Part shown: piece after piece, positions 17,907 through 27,967 of the stretch
How the letters are laid out: each line of letters starts with the position of its first letter
How positions within the stretch are numbered: position 1 is the first letter of the stretch
NCBI GenBank assembly: GCA_017395425.1
Contig: JAFPUM010000062.1
Location: 1 to 64,000 of the forward strand
Direction of reading: 5' to 3'
DNA length: 64,000 nt
DNA from: Clostridia bacterium
Lineage (GTDB): Bacteria > Bacillota > Clostridia > Oscillospirales > Acutalibacteraceae
Position numbers and translations under genes: made by a program
The notes under the pieces: model-generated
The model's input: the letters and a program-made list of their open reading frames with translations, nothing else
The model's database searches: none
What the model was told of the DNA's origin: nothing

Positions 17907-18758
17907 TTATCGCAGCCAAGGCATCAGAACGGCACCCGCGTCAATACCGTAGCTCTGCAGCAGACTCAGCAGCAGCAGCATACCCACCGCTGCACCGTTG
18001 GTAATCATATGGCAGGCCACCGAACCCCAGAAATTCTTACAGAAGTCGGCACAGATCACAAAACCGAGTCCCATCGGAATATAAACCAGTATGGACAGGA
18101 ATTCATCCAGATTAAAGGTCAGCCCTGTTATCGCTCCCGCTTCGTCATACACAAAGAAAGCGTACTGATACACATGAAGCAGCGCAAACAGCGATGCGGA
18201 AATCACATAGCCCAGTATCTTGCACAGCACATTCTTCTTCGAGGTCAGCGGACGCGCCAACGCCGCCCGGAAAATAGATTCCTCCACGATGGGCGCAAGT
18301 ATCACCGTCATCACAACCATCATCAGCGGCTGTTTCCCGAGCATTTCAATGACGACTTCATTATTCGACGTCTGACCGGCATTGCCCCGGATCATCATGA
18401 GCACCATATTGGCGATAATTTCGCCCAGATAAGCCCCGATGAAACAAAGAATCGGCGCACCGATATAAACCGCCTTGAAATCCTTGAAGATATTGCGCAG
18501 GTTGATCCCGTAAAACCGTCCGAAGAAGAACACCATCAGCGCCAGCACCGTCAGTTCCGTGAAAAGATTCAGTTCTTCCAGTCCCATATTGGTTCCAAAA
18601 TTGGCATTCAGGTAACCAATGGCGTAACTCATGCCGAGAGCGATAAACTGCTCGCTGATAAACAGCAGCAGCATAACCAGTACACCCTTCCAATTCAGGA
18701 TCGCCTCCGCCAGCTTCCGTTCCGGGTGCTCCTGCAGCCGATAAAGTGATTTGAACAT
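17907..18758 (-). CDS. CPBP-family intramembrane metalloprotease (CAAX protease-like)
   Basis: A 283-residue membrane protein with about seven hydrophobic segments. It holds the three CPBP/ABI motifs: EESIFR (Glu159, Glu160, Arg164), FALLH (His195) and HMITN (His250, Asn254), which coordinate the catalytic site of Rce1-like intramembrane proteases. In Gram-positive bacteria such proteins process or confer immunity to small peptides, but no bacteriocin-like gene was seen next to it. It is transcribed alone from the promoter at 18800-18828. Confidence 0.9.
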   Translation of the reverse strand: MFKSLYRLQEHPERKLAEAILNWKGVLVMLLLFISEQFIALGMSYAIGYLNANFGTNMGLEELNLFTELTVLALMVFFFGRFYGINLRNIFKDFKAVYIGAPILCFIGAYLGEIIANMVLMMIRGNAGQTSNNEVVIEMLGKQPLMMVVMTVILAPIVEESIFRAALARPLTSKKNVLCKILGYVISASLFALLHVYQYAFFVYDEAGAITGLTFNLDEFLSILVYIPMGLGFVICADFCKNFWGSVACHMITNGAAVGMLLLLSLLQSYGIDAGAVLMPWLR

Positions 18759-18799
18759 GTTTTTAGCTTACCCCTTTTCATACAAAAATGATTGTTGTA

Positions 18800-18828
18800 A
18801 TTATATCATCTGCGTGTCTGTTTGTCAA
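18800..18828 (-). promoter_or_regulatory. Sigma-A promoter of the CPBP protease gene
   Basis: TTGACA (18823-18828), 17 bp, TATAAT (18800-18805): a perfect consensus pair on the minus strand, 42 bp upstream of the start codon. Confidence 0.8.
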
Positions 18829-18892
18829 TGGTATTTGTTCAGATTGCTGACATTCTCTTTCGGAAAGTTCCATAAACGCCATCGGTTTGGGG

Positions 18893-18920
18893 TTGACAAT
18901 CCGCGTTTCTATGGTAAACT
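18893..18920 (+). promoter_or_regulatory. Promoter of the phosphatase-tarI operon
   Basis: TTGACA (18893-18898), 16 bp with TG before the -10, TAAACT (18915-18920), 40 bp upstream of the phosphatase start. Confidence 0.65.
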
Positions 18921-18960
18921 ATGAAAGAGAAACCATCCACACAGAGGGAGTTTTTGACAA

Positions 18961-19419
18961 ATGCTGCACATTATGTTTGTCTGTCTGGGGAACATCTGCC
19001 GATCGCCCATGGCGGAGTTTATCATGAAGGATATCGTCCGGCGGCGGGGAGGCACGCTCTCCATTGCCTCTTCCGCTACCAGCCGGGAGGAAGAGGGCTG
19101 CCGCGTCTACCCGCCTGCCGCCGCCATGCTTGCCTCCCACGGCATCGACTGTTCCGCCAAACGCGCGGCAGTCTTTACCACCGAGGATTACGCCCGCTGC
19201 GACTATATCCTCGGCATGGAGAGCCGCAACGTCCGTGCGCTGTACCGTCTGACCGGCGGCGACCCGGACGCAAAAATCCGCCGCCTGCTGGATTATTCCG
19301 AAAATCCCCGCGACATCTCCGATCCGTGGTACACCCGCGATTTCCAGACCGCCTACAATGATATTGTGGAAGGCTGTGAGGCGTTTTATGCCTATCTGAA
19401 AAAGGAGGGACGGCTCTGA
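18961..19419 (+). CDS. Low-molecular-weight protein-tyrosine phosphatase
   Basis: A 152-residue cytoplasmic phosphatase of the LMW-PTP (Wzb/PtpA) type. The P-loop CLGNICRS (nucleophile Cys8, Arg14) is at the N-terminus and the general acid Asp121 sits in DPWYTRD. In many bacteria such enzymes dephosphorylate BY-type tyrosine kinases; a BY-kinase is encoded at 34012-35625. It is co-transcribed with the cytidylyltransferase, whose ATG overlaps its TGA stop. GAGGGAG lies 10 bp upstream of its ATG. Confidence 0.93.
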   Translation: MLHIMFVCLGNICRSPMAEFIMKDIVRRRGGTLSIASSATSREEEGCRVYPPAAAMLASHGIDCSAKRAAVFTTEDYARCDYILGMESRNVRALYRLTGGDPDAKIRRLLDYSENPRDISDPWYTRDFQTAYNDIVEGCEAFYAYLKKEGRL

Positions 19420-20126
19420 TGGTTTACGCGGCAATTCTCGCGGGCGGCAAAGGCACACGCATGGGCGGCGATCTGCCCAAACAGTTTCTCCCCCTCCACG
19501 GCACGCCTATTCTGATTCACACGGTCAGGCAGTTTGTCACCTGCGACGCGGTTGACCGCACGGTGATCTGCGTGCCGGCTGCCTATATCGACGATACCTG
19601 TGCGCTGCTCGACCAATGCCCCGATCTGCGCGGCAAAGCCGACGTCATCGCGGGCGGCGCCGACCGCACCGGGTCACTCGAAAATGCCTGCGATTTCTTT
19701 CTGTCACTCCGCCCGGCGGAGGATTCCGACATTCTGATTACGCACGACTGCGTGCGCCCCTTTGTCACCCACGCCATGATTCTCGCCAGCGTGGAAGCGG
19801 CCCAGCAGTACGGCGGCGCCACGGCTGCCGTCCCCAGCGTGGACACCATCTGCGTCTCCCGCGACGGCACCGTGATCGACAGCGTTCCCGACCGCACCGA
19901 GCTTTACAGCGTGCAGACGCCCCAGACCTTCCGCATGAAGTCCTTCTGTGACATATTGCGTTCCCTGACCCCGGAGGAAAAAAGCCGCGTCACCGACGCT
20001 TCTGCCGTGCTGCGGCTGCGGGGTCTGCCGGTAGCGCTCTCTTTGGGCGACAATGCCAATCTCAAAATCACCCATCCCAGCGACATTCCCCTTGCTGAGG
20101 CAGTGCTGGCAATGCGGAATGGGTAA
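19419..20126 (+). CDS. tarI: IspD/TarI-type cytidylyltransferase, closest by eye to TarI
   Basis: This 235-residue enzyme transfers CMP from CTP to a sugar-alcohol phosphate. The N-terminus ILAGGKGTRMGGDLPKQFL, then ITHDCVRPFVTH, QTPQTF and VTDAS follow the TarI pattern (CDP-ribitol synthesis for teichoic-acid-like polymers) more than that of IspD, whose usual start is AAGxGxRM. It overlaps the phosphatase stop by one base and is followed by an ABC export pair of the TagGH type, supporting a wall-polymer role. No TarJ-like reductase or polymerase is in the window, so the IspD (isoprenoid) reading cannot be excluded; both families share the CTP-binding fold. Confidence 0.75.
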   Translation: MVYAAILAGGKGTRMGGDLPKQFLPLHGTPILIHTVRQFVTCDAVDRTVICVPAAYIDDTCALLDQCPDLRGKADVIAGGADRTGSLENACDFFLSLRPAEDSDILITHDCVRPFVTHAMILASVEAAQQYGGATAAVPSVDTICVSRDGTVIDSVPDRTELYSVQTPQTFRMKSFCDILRSLTPEEKSRVTDASAVLRLRGLPVALSLGDNANLKITHPSDIPLAEAVLAMRNG

Positions 20127-20162
20127 TTATTTGGTGTTTCCGTGTGTAATTATCCGTGTGTA

Positions 20163-20191
20163 TTGATTTTTTCATTTCTCTATGGTATAAT
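20163..20191 (+). promoter_or_regulatory. Promoter of the polysaccharide exporter operon
   Basis: TTGATT (20163-20168), 17 bp, extended -10 TGGTATAAT (TATAAT at 20186-20191), about 75 bp upstream of the permease gene. Confidence 0.7.
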
Positions 20192-20266
20192 AATCCCGGC
20201 AAAATTTCCCCCCGTTATCACTGTCTCACTCTCCACACTGACCATAAAGAGGGTATGAATTGATCT

Positions 20267-21094
20267 ATGGAAAGTCTGAAGCTCTTTTTTTCGGAACATT
20301 ACACCTTCCGCAAGCAGCTCTTGGAACTCGCACGTGCCGACATTATCAAGACCTATCGCGGCGCCAGTCTCGGCTGGCTGTGGACTGTCATTAAACCGTC
20401 CATTACGATTTTTGTCTATTTCTTTGCCTTCTCGGTAGGAATCCGCGCTTCCAAGCCCGTGACCAACGCCGAAGGCATGACCTTTCCTTTTTTCCTGTGG
20501 CTGATCGGCGGTATTATCCCGTGGTTCTATATCTCCGAGCTGCTCACGCAGGGAACCGGCTGCATTAAAAAATACAGCTACCTTGTGACAAAAATGCGCT
20601 TTCCCGTTTCCACCATTCCCACCTTCGTGAGCCTTTCCAAAATGCTCGTCAATCTCCTGCTGACCGGTGTGGTGATTCTCATCTACTGCTTCTATCGCCA
20701 CTGGCCGACGGTCTATTATATACAGCTTCTGTACTATATGGCATGTCAGTTTCTGTTCATGACCCCCTTCACGCTCTTCAACGCGACGCTCTCCATTCTC
20801 AGTCAGGATTACGGCAACCTCATCAAATCGCTTACCACGGCGGTCTTCTGGATGTCCGGCATCATGTATGACGCGTCGAGAATCCACAATGTCTGGCTGC
20901 GCCGTATGCTGCGGGTCAATCCCGTCACTTACATCTGTTCCGGCTACCGCGACTGCTACATCTACCACAAGTGGTTCTGGGAACCCGGCCGCTATAAATC
21001 CACCCTCGCGTTTTTCGCCATTACACTGGTCATGTGGGCTGCCAGTCTCTATATCTACAACAAAACCCGCAAGGATTTACCCGACGTTCTGTAA
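20267..21094 (+). CDS. ABC-2 type polysaccharide/teichoic acid exporter permease (TagG/Wzm-like)
   Basis: A 275-residue permease with about six membrane segments of the ABC-2 type. The N-terminal amphipathic stretch ELARADIIKTYRGASLGWLW and the terminal VNPVTYICSGYRDCYIY are typical of TagG, Wzm and RfbA permeases that flip lipid-linked wall polymers. The ATG at 20267 lies 14 bp from AGAGGG; there is no better in-frame start. The ATPase gene follows 42 bp downstream. The exported polymer cannot be deduced, but the TarI-like gene upstream suggests a polyol-phosphate one. Confidence 0.9.
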   Translation: MESLKLFFSEHYTFRKQLLELARADIIKTYRGASLGWLWTVIKPSITIFVYFFAFSVGIRASKPVTNAEGMTFPFFLWLIGGIIPWFYISELLTQGTGCIKKYSYLVTKMRFPVSTIPTFVSLSKMLVNLLLTGVVILIYCFYRHWPTVYYIQLLYYMACQFLFMTPFTLFNATLSILSQDYGNLIKSLTTAVFWMSGIMYDASRIHNVWLRRMLRVNPVTYICSGYRDCYIYHKWFWEPGRYKSTLAFFAITLVMWAASLYIYNKTRKDLPDVL

Positions 21095-21136
21095 TTTTTC
21101 TCAATTCCAATCCCGGCAAAGGAGGCTTTCCCCCGT

Positions 21137-21997
21137 ATGTCCGATCTTCCGCTTTCTCCCCAGACTTCCGAGAATCCACCCGCGCAGGAATCACCCGCTG
21201 TCCACGCCTATGTGCCGCCGGACACCGATGTGGTCATACGCCTCAATCACGTCACCAAGCAGTTCAAACTTTTTAAAAGCAAAAAAAGCCGTCTGCTTTC
21301 GCTCTTTATCAACCGGGTCAATTATTCCCTCAACACCGCCAACGACGACCTGACCTTTGAGATTCGCCGCGGGGAATCCGTTGCCTTTCTCGGCAAGAAC
21401 GGTGCGGGAAAATCCACCCTGCTCAAAATGATTACCGGCGTACTCTTCCCCACATCAGGCGAAATTGAGGTCAACGGCGAGGTCAGCGCCCTGCTGGAAC
21501 TGACCGCCGGCTTCGACCCCGAATTCACCGGGCGGGAAAATATCTATCTGCGCGGGCATATGCGCGGCATGACCGACGAGACCATTCAGAAATATGAGCC
21601 CGCCATTGTGGAATTTGCCGATATCGGCGAGTACATTGACCAGCCCGTGCGTACCTATTCCAGCGGTATGAAGGCGCGTCTGGGCTTTGCCATCAACGCC
21701 AACATCGAGCCGGAAATTCTCATCGTGGACGAAGCGCTGAGTGTGGGCGACGCCGCCTTCCGCAAGAAGTGCAGCAATATCGTCAACAAAATCATTGCCG
21801 AAGACAACACCACACTGCTGCTCGTCACTCATTCCAGCGCTATGGCAAAACAGTTCTGTAAGCGCGGCATCGTCCTCTATCAGAGCAAGGTCTACTACGA
21901 CGGTCCCATTGAGGAAGCCATCCGGGTCTATGAAGAGGATATTCTGGGCGGGAAGCCCGCGCCCAAGCCCAAAGCCAATTCCATTCTGAATACGTAA
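21137..21997 (+). CDS. Polysaccharide/teichoic acid exporter ATPase (TagH/Wzt-like)
   Basis: The 286-residue ATPase partner of the preceding permease. It carries a Pro-rich N-terminal extension of about 30 residues, Walker A GKNGAGKSTLL, the family stretch LLELTAGFDPEFTGRENIYLRG, the signature YSSGMKARL and Walker B ILIVDEALSVGD, in the order seen in TagH and Wzt. It lacks the C-terminal carbohydrate-binding domain of long Wzt/TagH forms, so substrate selection probably rests elsewhere. It has AAAGGAGG upstream and a strong terminator after it. Confidence 0.92.
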   Translation: MSDLPLSPQTSENPPAQESPAVHAYVPPDTDVVIRLNHVTKQFKLFKSKKSRLLSLFINRVNYSLNTANDDLTFEIRRGESVAFLGKNGAGKSTLLKMITGVLFPTSGEIEVNGEVSALLELTAGFDPEFTGRENIYLRGHMRGMTDETIQKYEPAIVEFADIGEYIDQPVRTYSSGMKARLGFAINANIEPEILIVDEALSVGDAAFRKKCSNIVNKIIAEDNTTLLLVTHSSAMAKQFCKRGIVLYQSKVYYDGPIEEAIRVYEEDILGGKPAPKPKANSILNT

Positions 21998-22026
21998 TGC
22001 GTTTCTGTTTCCCATACAAAAAATGA

Positions 22027-22067
22027 GGAGCGAAATTCGCTGATGAGGCGGATTCGCTCCTTTTTTT
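22027..22067 (+). terminator. Terminator of the exporter operon
   Basis: GGAGCGAA (22027-22034) pairs with TTCGCTCC (22053-22060), followed by seven Ts. Confidence 0.85.
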
Positions 22068-22312
22068 GTTGGCAAGGTACCCGGATCACCAACTTCGGCG
22101 CACTGGGAAAAAAACGCGGCTGGATATGGCTGGCGGCAGGGGACGTTCCGGAGTGATGGGAAAAGAAAAGCCGGTCTCTCGCGTCCGGGCTTTTGCCCCG
22201 TTGCTCGCGTCCGGGGCGAATACGGCTTCCGCCGCCCGCGTACCTCACGGGATGGGTCTTGCCACGGAGAATCCTGCCGCTTGGTGGATTGCGCGTGCTG
22301 TCGCCGCGCGGA
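22068..22312. other. Intergenic stretch without a gene
   Basis: No gene is supported here. It contains a possible bidirectional terminator (AAGCCGG near 22168 with CCGGGCTT near 22185, flanked by A/T runs) that could end the uvrA-ybaK transcript, and a near-direct repeat of CTCGCGTCCGGG at about 22179 and 22204. Open frames across it look like GC-driven shadows. Confidence 0.5.
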
Positions 22313-22798
22313 TTAACGGCGGATGATATCGTCAAATTCTCCCTGACAGGCGGCACGCAGATCGTCCGGCGCAAGTCGGAGCTGTACGCCCAGCTTACCG
22401 CCGCTGACGATCATGGATGCCAGCGTCTGTGCGGAAGCATCAATCCGCGTGACATACTGCTTCTTCATGCCAATCGCCGTGCAGCCGCCGCGAATGTAGC
22501 CGGTTACGGCATTGATGTCCTTGACGTGCAGCATGGCAACCGACTTTTCTCCCACCGATTTCGCCGCTTTTTTCATATCCAACTCCGCTTCGATAGGAAT
22601 AACGAACACAAAATACTGCTTGCTCGCCCCCTGTGCCACGAGTGTTTTGTACACAATCTCATGCGGCAGACCCAGCAGATCGGCAATCTGTATCCCGTCC
22701 ACAAAGTCCTTGCATTCATAGGTCTTTGTCTCATAACCAATCTTCATGCTGTCCAGAATTCGCATGGCATTGGTCTTGACATCCTTATTCTTCGCCAT
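22313..22798 (-). CDS. ybaK: Cys-tRNA(Pro)/Cys-tRNA deacylase, YbaK/EbsC family
   Basis: YbaK removes cysteine from mischarged tRNA(Pro), a proofreading step in translation. The 161-residue protein starts MAKNKDVKTNAMRILD, holds the family stretches LVAQGASKQYFVFVIPIEAELDMKKAAK, MLHVKDI, GYIRGGCTAIGMKKQYVT and the C-terminal VSGGKLGVQL. The open frame reaches an ATG at 22855 that lies in a repetitive GAATAGTGAA stretch without a ribosome site, so the start at 22798, after AAAAGGCGAG, is preferred; family length (about 160) agrees. It lies 88 bp downstream of uvrA on the same strand and may be read through from it. Confidence 0.9.
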   Translation of the reverse strand: MAKNKDVKTNAMRILDSMKIGYETKTYECKDFVDGIQIADLLGLPHEIVYKTLVAQGASKQYFVFVIPIEAELDMKKAAKSVGEKSVAMLHVKDINAVTGYIRGGCTAIGMKKQYVTRIDASAQTLASMIVSGGKLGVQLRLAPDDLRAACQGEFDDIIRR

Positions 22799-22857
22799 AA
22801 ACAATTCACTCGCCTTTTCCACATCTATATTCCAAGCGCGAAGCGCTTCCGACATTC

Positions 22858-22890
22858 TTCACTATTCACTATTCATTCTTCATTATTCAC
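22858..22890. repeat. Short degenerate TTCACTATTCA repeats
   Basis: Several copies of a TTCACTATTCA-type unit lie between the ends of ybaK and uvrA. The same unit is found in the large inverted repeat at 36005-36110. Confidence 0.6.
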
Positions 22891-25721
22891 TTTGAAAGCA
22901 AGGCTTTCAAGTAGTGTCCCGTGTAGGACGCGGGATTCTGCGCCACTTCTTCGGGGGTTCCGGCAGCAATGACCGTTCCGCCCCGGTTGCCCCCTTCCGG
23001 TCCCAGGTCAATGAGATAATCTGCGGTCTTGATCACGTCGAGATTATGCTCAATCACGAGGACGGTGTTGCCGCCTTCCACGATGGTTTGCAGCACCTCA
23101 ATGAGCCGGTGAACGTCCGCCGTGTGCAGTCCTGTCGTCGGCTCGTCCAGCACGAAGATGGTCTTGCCGGTCGCCCGCTTGGAAAGCTCGGTTGCCAGCT
23201 TGACGCGCTGTGCCTCACCGCCCGAAAGCGTCGTGGCGGGCTGTCCGATTTTCAGATAGCCCAGTCCCACATCATACAGCGTTTTCAGCTTCCGCACGAT
23301 TTTCGGATGATTCTCAAAGAAGGATACGCCGTCCTCCACCGTCATATCCAGCACATCCGCAATGCTCTTGCCCTTATACCTGACTTCCAGCGTCTCGCGG
23401 TTGTAGCGCTTGCCCTTGCACACCTCACAGGGGACATACACGTCGGGCAGAAAGTGCATTTCGATCTGAATAATGCCGTCGCCTTCGCAGGCTTCGCACC
23501 GTCCGCCCTTCTTGTTGAAGGAGAACCGTCCCGCGTCAAAGCCGCGCAGTTTGGATTCCTGCAAGTTGGCAAACAGGTCACGGATATCGGTGAAAACCCC
23601 GGTATAGGTCGCGGGATTGGAACGGGGTGTTCTGCCGATGGGGGATTGGCTGATATCCACGATTTTGTCAAGATATTCCAGTCCTTCGATGCCGTCGTGC
23701 CGTCCCCAGACGATGTTGGCGCGATTGAGTTCGCAGGCAAGGCGCTTGTAGAGAATCTCATTCACAAGCGAACTTTTGCCGGAGCCCGATACGCCGGTCA
23801 CGCAGGTGAAGGTGCCGAGCGGGATGGATACGTCAATATGCTTTAAATTATTTTCGGCTGCTCCCTTGACAGTCAGCCAATGCCCGTTGCCGGGTCGGCG
23901 TGTTTCCGGCACGCGAATTTTCCGCACACCGCTGAGATATTGTCCGGTGACAGATGTTTCGCATTCCATCAGTTTGTCCACCGTGCCGGAAAAGACCACT
24001 TCTCCCCCATGCACGCCCGCGCCGGGTCCGATGTCAACCACATAATCCGCCGCCCGGATGGTGTCCTCATCGTGTTCCACCACAATCAGCGTATTGCCCA
24101 GATCGCGGAGCTTCTGCAAGGTGGCAAGCAGCTTGTCATTGTCGCGCTGGTGCAGGCCGATACTCGGTTCATCGAGAATATACAGCACGCCGGTCAGATA
24201 GGATCCGATCTGCGTCGCCAGTCGGATGCGCTGGCTCTCACCGCCTGACAGCGTCCCCGACGAGCGGGACAGTGTGAGATATTCCAGTCCCACATTTTTC
24301 AGGAACCCCAGCCGCGCCCGCACTTCTTTTAAGATGCGGTCGGCGATAAAATGCTCGTGTTCCGTCAGCTTTGTTTCCAGTGTATCGAGGAATTCCAGCG
24401 CTTCCGTCACCGACAGCTTGCAGAATTCCGCGATATTCAGTCCCCCCACCGTGACCGAGAGAATTTCCGGTTTGAGACGGTCACCGTGGCAGAAATCGCA
24501 GGGCACTTCTGTCATAAGCGCTTCAATGTCCTGCCTTGACCAAGAACTTTGCGTCTCGGAATAACGGCGTTCGAGGTTTGGAATTATGCCCTCGAACTTT
24601 CCCATGAATTTACTGCGTCCCATAGAGCTTACGCGGGTAAATTCCAGCTGCTTTTCGCCTGTGCCGTAGAGAATGGCGTTCACCGCTTCGTCGCTCATTT
24701 TCCTGATAGGCGTGTCGAGCGTAAAGCCGTATTCTTTCCCCAAGCCCTTGAAATACATCATCGAAATGGAATTCTCGTCGGTGGTGTACCAACCGGAAGC
24801 ATGAATGGCGCCCTTGCGGAGTGACAGCGATTTGTCGCGGATCACCAGATCGGGATTGACCTTCATGAAGATACCCAGACCGGTACAGTGTTCGCAGGCA
24901 CCCTGCGGACTGTTGAAGGAGAACATACGCGGTGTCAGTTCCTCTACGCTCACACCGTGTTCCGGACAGGCGTAATTCTGGGAGAAAAGGATATCCTCGC
25001 CGCCCACCACATTGACAATGCTCACACCGCCTGTCAGGTTGGAAGCCGTCTCGATGGAATCCGCCAGACGGCTGCGGATTTCGGGCTTGATGACCAGTCG
25101 GTCTACCACCACTTCGATATTGTGACGGAGATTCTTTTCCAGCTTGATTTCCTCGGACAAATCATAGATATTGCCGTCGATGCGCACGCGTACAAAACCG
25201 GATTTCCGCACGCTGTCAAGCTCCTTGGCATGGGTGCCTTTTTTCGCCTTGATGATCGGCGCCATCACCTGAATACGGGTTCCCTCGTCCATTGCCAGCA
25301 CGCGGTCCACAATCTGATCAATGGTCTGCTGCTGAATCTCCCGCCCGCAGATCGGACAGTGCGGGATACCGATATGGGCATAGAGCAGTCGCAGATAGTC
25401 GTAGATTTCCGTGACGGTACCGACGGTGGAACGGGGATTTTTAGACGTGGTTTTCTGGTCGATGGAAATCGCGGGGGACAGTCCCTCGATGGAATCCACC
25501 TCCGGCTTGCTCATCTGTCCCATGAACATCCGCGCGTAAGATGAGAGCGATTCCATATAACGCCGCTGTCCCTCCGCGAAAATGGTATCAAAGGCAAGCG
25601 AGCTTTTTCCCGACCCCGACAGCCCCGTAAACACCACCATTTTGTCGCGCGGAAATTCCACCGTGATATTTTTGAGGTTGTTTTCCTGCGCGCCTCTTAC
25701 AATGATTTTATCCATTGGCAT
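22887..25721 (-). CDS. uvrA: UvrABC excinuclease subunit A
   Basis: UvrA is the DNA-damage sensor of nucleotide excision repair and loads UvrB. The 944-residue protein has two ABC ATPase modules with Walker [10 protein letters not shown] and GVSGSGKSS, signatures LSGGESQRI and LSGGEAQRV, and Walker [14 protein letters not shown] and [12 protein letters not shown]. The UvrB-binding zinc module holds CPIC; the next one reads CPEH with a later CEHC (a His replacing one Cys, an accepted zinc ligand); the C-terminal zinc finger is CEAC/CEVC. The ATG at 25721 follows GAGGAGG. It begins 105 bp after uvrB ends, giving a uvrB-uvrA operon. Confidence 0.98.
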   Translation of the reverse strand: MPMDKIIVRGAQENNLKNITVEFPRDKMVVFTGLSGSGKSSLAFDTIFAEGQRRYMESLSSYARMFMGQMSKPEVDSIEGLSPAISIDQKTTSKNPRSTVGTVTEIYDYLRLLYAHIGIPHCPICGREIQQQTIDQIVDRVLAMDEGTRIQVMAPIIKAKKGTHAKELDSVRKSGFVRVRIDGNIYDLSEEIKLEKNLRHNIEVVVDRLVIKPEIRSRLADSIETASNLTGGVSIVNVVGGEDILFSQNYACPEHGVSVEELTPRMFSFNSPQGACEHCTGLGIFMKVNPDLVIRDKSLSLRKGAIHASGWYTTDENSISMMYFKGLGKEYGFTLDTPIRKMSDEAVNAILYGTGEKQLEFTRVSSMGRSKFMGKFEGIIPNLERRYSETQSSWSRQDIEALMTEVPCDFCHGDRLKPEILSVTVGGLNIAEFCKLSVTEALEFLDTLETKLTEHEHFIADRILKEVRARLGFLKNVGLEYLTLSRSSGTLSGGESQRIRLATQIGSYLTGVLYILDEPSIGLHQRDNDKLLATLQKLRDLGNTLIVVEHDEDTIRAADYVVDIGPGAGVHGGEVVFSGTVDKLMECETSVTGQYLSGVRKIRVPETRRPGNGHWLTVKGAAENNLKHIDVSIPLGTFTCVTGVSGSGKSSLVNEILYKRLACELNRANIVWGRHDGIEGLEYLDKIVDISQSPIGRTPRSNPATYTGVFTDIRDLFANLQESKLRGFDAGRFSFNKKGGRCEACEGDGIIQIEMHFLPDVYVPCEVCKGKRYNRETLEVRYKGKSIADVLDMTVEDGVSFFENHPKIVRKLKTLYDVGLGYLKIGQPATTLSGGEAQRVKLATELSKRATGKTIFVLDEPTTGLHTADVHRLIEVLQTIVEGGNTVLVIEHNLDVIKTADYLIDLGPEGGNRGGTVIAAGTPEEVAQNPASYTGHYLKALLSK

Positions 25722-25826
25722 ATATTTTTCTTTTCCTCCTCAGTGGATTGTGTTGTGTTCTTTTATCCATCCTGATTTTTCTGATGATACTCTTCTTTCA
25801 ACTCGGCGGCCAAAATGGGCGCGCAC

Positions 25827-27791
25827 TTATTTCCCCTGCAATTCTTTAATTCTGTCACGTAAATACGCCGCCTGCTCAAAATCGAGCAGCTTGGCTGCCT
25901 GCTTCATCTGCTTGGTGAGTTCATTGATGAGATGTTCTCGCTCGGATTTGGTGAGCTTTTTGCCGGCTTTTTCGCGCTTGCCGTCTCCGTCGTGCTGGGT
26001 AATCTCAATCACGTCGGAAATCTTCTTGATAATGGTCTGGGGGACAATGCCGTGTTCCTCATTGTATTTCATCTGAATGTCGCGGCGGCGCTGTGTCTCG
26101 GCAATGGCGCGTTCCATCGAAGGGGTCACGCTGTCGGCGTACATAATCACCTGACCTTCCGCGTTTCGCGCGGCTCGTCCGATGGTCTGAATCAGCGACG
26201 TTTCGCTTCGCAGAAACCCCTCCTTGTCCGCGTCGAGAATCGCCACGAGCGACACCTCGGGCAAATCCAGCCCTTCGCGCAGCAGGTTGATGCCCACCAG
26301 CGTATCAAATTCGCCCAGACGCAGGTCGCGGATAATCTCCATGCGCTCCACCGTGTCGATGTCGTGGTGCAGGTAGCGCACCCGCATTCCCAGCGATTCC
26401 ATATATTCGGTCAGGTCTTCCGCCATTTTCTTGGTAAGAGTCGTGACCAGCGTGCGGAATCCCTTCTCGGCGCGGGTATTGATTTCGGACACCAGATCGT
26501 CAATCTGTCCTTCGGTGGGTCGCACGGAAATTTCCGGATCCAGCAGTCCCGTCGGTCGGATGACCTGTTCCACAATCTGTTCACTGTGTTCCTTCTCAAA
26601 GGGTCCCGGCGTGGCGCTGATATAAATTGCCTGATGAATCAGCCTGTAAAATTCATCGAATTGCAACGGACGGTTGTCATAAGCCGACGGCAGACGGAAG
26701 CCGTAATCAATCAGATTCTTCTTGCGTGCGTGGTCGCCCGCGTACATCGCGCGCACCTGCGGCAGGCTGACATGGGATTCGTCCACCAGCAGCAGGAAAT
26801 CATCGGGGAAATAGTTGATGAGCGTGAAAGGCGGACTACCTGCGGGACGTCCCGACAGCACGCGGGAATAATTCTCGATGCCGGGACAGAAACCGACTTC
26901 CATCAGCATTTCCGTGTCGTACTTGACGCGCTGTTCAATCCGCTGCGCCTCTATGAGTTTGTTGTTCTCCTGAAAATATTTGACGCGCTCCACCATTTCC
27001 TCGTGAATCTCGTCGAGCGCACGCCCCATCTTTTCTTCCGGCACAATATAATGCGATGCGGGATAAATGGCAATATGGCTCAGCACGGCTTTGAGTTCGC
27101 CCGTGACATAATTGATTTCCGAAATGCGGTCAATCTCGTCGCCGAAAAATTCAATGCGGATGACGGTATCCTTTCCGTAGGAAGTAAAGACTTCCACCAC
27201 GTCGCCACGCACCCGGAAGGTGTTGCGGGTGAATTCGATATCGTTGCGGCTGTACTGGATTTCCGTGAGCTTTCGCAATACTTCGTCACGGGATTTCTGC
27301 ATACCGGGGCGCAGGGATATCACCATGTTCCGGTAGTCAATCGGGTCGCCCATGCTGTAAATGCAGGAGACCGACGCGACAATAATCACGTCGCGCCGCT
27401 CGGACAGCGCCGATGTCGCAGAATGACGCAGGCGGTCAATCTCGTCATTCACCGAAGAGTCCTTCTCGATATAGGTATCGGTTGTGGGAATATAGGATTC
27501 CGGCTGGTAATAATCGTAGTAGCTGACAAAAAATTCCACCGCGTTTTCGGGAAAGAATTCGCGGAATTCGTTGCAGAGCTGCGCCGCCAGCACTTTATTA
27601 TGCGCCAGCACCAAGGTCGGCTTGTTCATCTGCGCGATGACGTTCGCCATGGTGAAGGTCTTGCCGCTGCCGGTCACACCCAGCAGCGCCTGTTCATGAT
27701 ATCCCTTCCGCAATCCCTCCACGAGCTTCGCAATTGCCTCCGGCTGATCGCCGGTCGGCTTGTAATCCGATACGAGCTTGAAATGATCCAC
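25827..27791 (-). CDS. uvrB: UvrABC excinuclease subunit B
   Basis: UvrB is the helicase-like damage-verification subunit of nucleotide excision repair. Starting at the GTG at 27791, which sits 8 bp after GGGAGG and gives [20 protein letters not shown], the protein is 654 residues, the usual length. It shows Walker [11 protein letters not shown], the beta-hairpin region [21 protein letters not shown], the DEAD-type box DESHVS, motif [11 protein letters not shown] and a C-terminal UVR domain ([17 protein letters not shown]). The open frame runs on to 27887 but lacks a ribosome site there. No GAAC-N4-GTTC LexA box was seen near its promoter. Confidence 0.98.
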   Translation of the reverse strand: MDHFKLVSDYKPTGDQPEAIAKLVEGLRKGYHEQALLGVTGSGKTFTMANVIAQMNKPTLVLAHNKVLAAQLCNEFREFFPENAVEFFVSYYDYYQPESYIPTTDTYIEKDSSVNDEIDRLRHSATSALSERRDVIIVASVSCIYSMGDPIDYRNMVISLRPGMQKSRDEVLRKLTEIQYSRNDIEFTRNTFRVRGDVVEVFTSYGKDTVIRIEFFGDEIDRISEINYVTGELKAVLSHIAIYPASHYIVPEEKMGRALDEIHEEMVERVKYFQENNKLIEAQRIEQRVKYDTEMLMEVGFCPGIENYSRVLSGRPAGSPPFTLINYFPDDFLLLVDESHVSLPQVRAMYAGDHARKKNLIDYGFRLPSAYDNRPLQFDEFYRLIHQAIYISATPGPFEKEHSEQIVEQVIRPTGLLDPEISVRPTEGQIDDLVSEINTRAEKGFRTLVTTLTKKMAEDLTEYMESLGMRVRYLHHDIDTVERMEIIRDLRLGEFDTLVGINLLREGLDLPEVSLVAILDADKEGFLRSETSLIQTIGRAARNAEGQVIMYADSVTPSMERAIAETQRRRDIQMKYNEEHGIVPQTIIKKISDVIEITQHDGDGKREKAGKKLTKSEREHLINELTKQMKQAAKLLDFEQAAYLRDRIKELQGK

Positions 27792-27836
27792 TCCAAAAAC
27801 CTCCCGTTCCCCCATTAGTGTCATCATATGCCTACC

Positions 27837-27865
27837 ATTATACACGTCTATTCGCAAAAGTGCAA
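27837..27865 (-). promoter_or_regulatory. Sigma-A promoter of uvrB-uvrA
   Basis: TTGCAC (27860-27865), 17 bp, TATAAT (27837-27842), about 45 bp upstream of the GTG start of uvrB. Confidence 0.7.
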
Positions 27866-27967
27866 CAACTATTTTCAAATTCTCCAATGCAAATCATTTT
27901 TTGGGATATCTTTGTACCATTCCGCATACACTATCCCATAGGAATGATATCACCGAAAGGAACGTGT

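Noticed and set aside
22068-22312. Arg/Pro-rich open frames between the exporter operon and ybaK.
   Set aside because: No start signal, no recognisable domain, and composition typical of GC-rich non-coding sequence.
27780-27960. LexA (SOS) box in front of uvrB.
   Set aside because: No GAAC-N4-GTTC-like palindrome is visible near the promoter.
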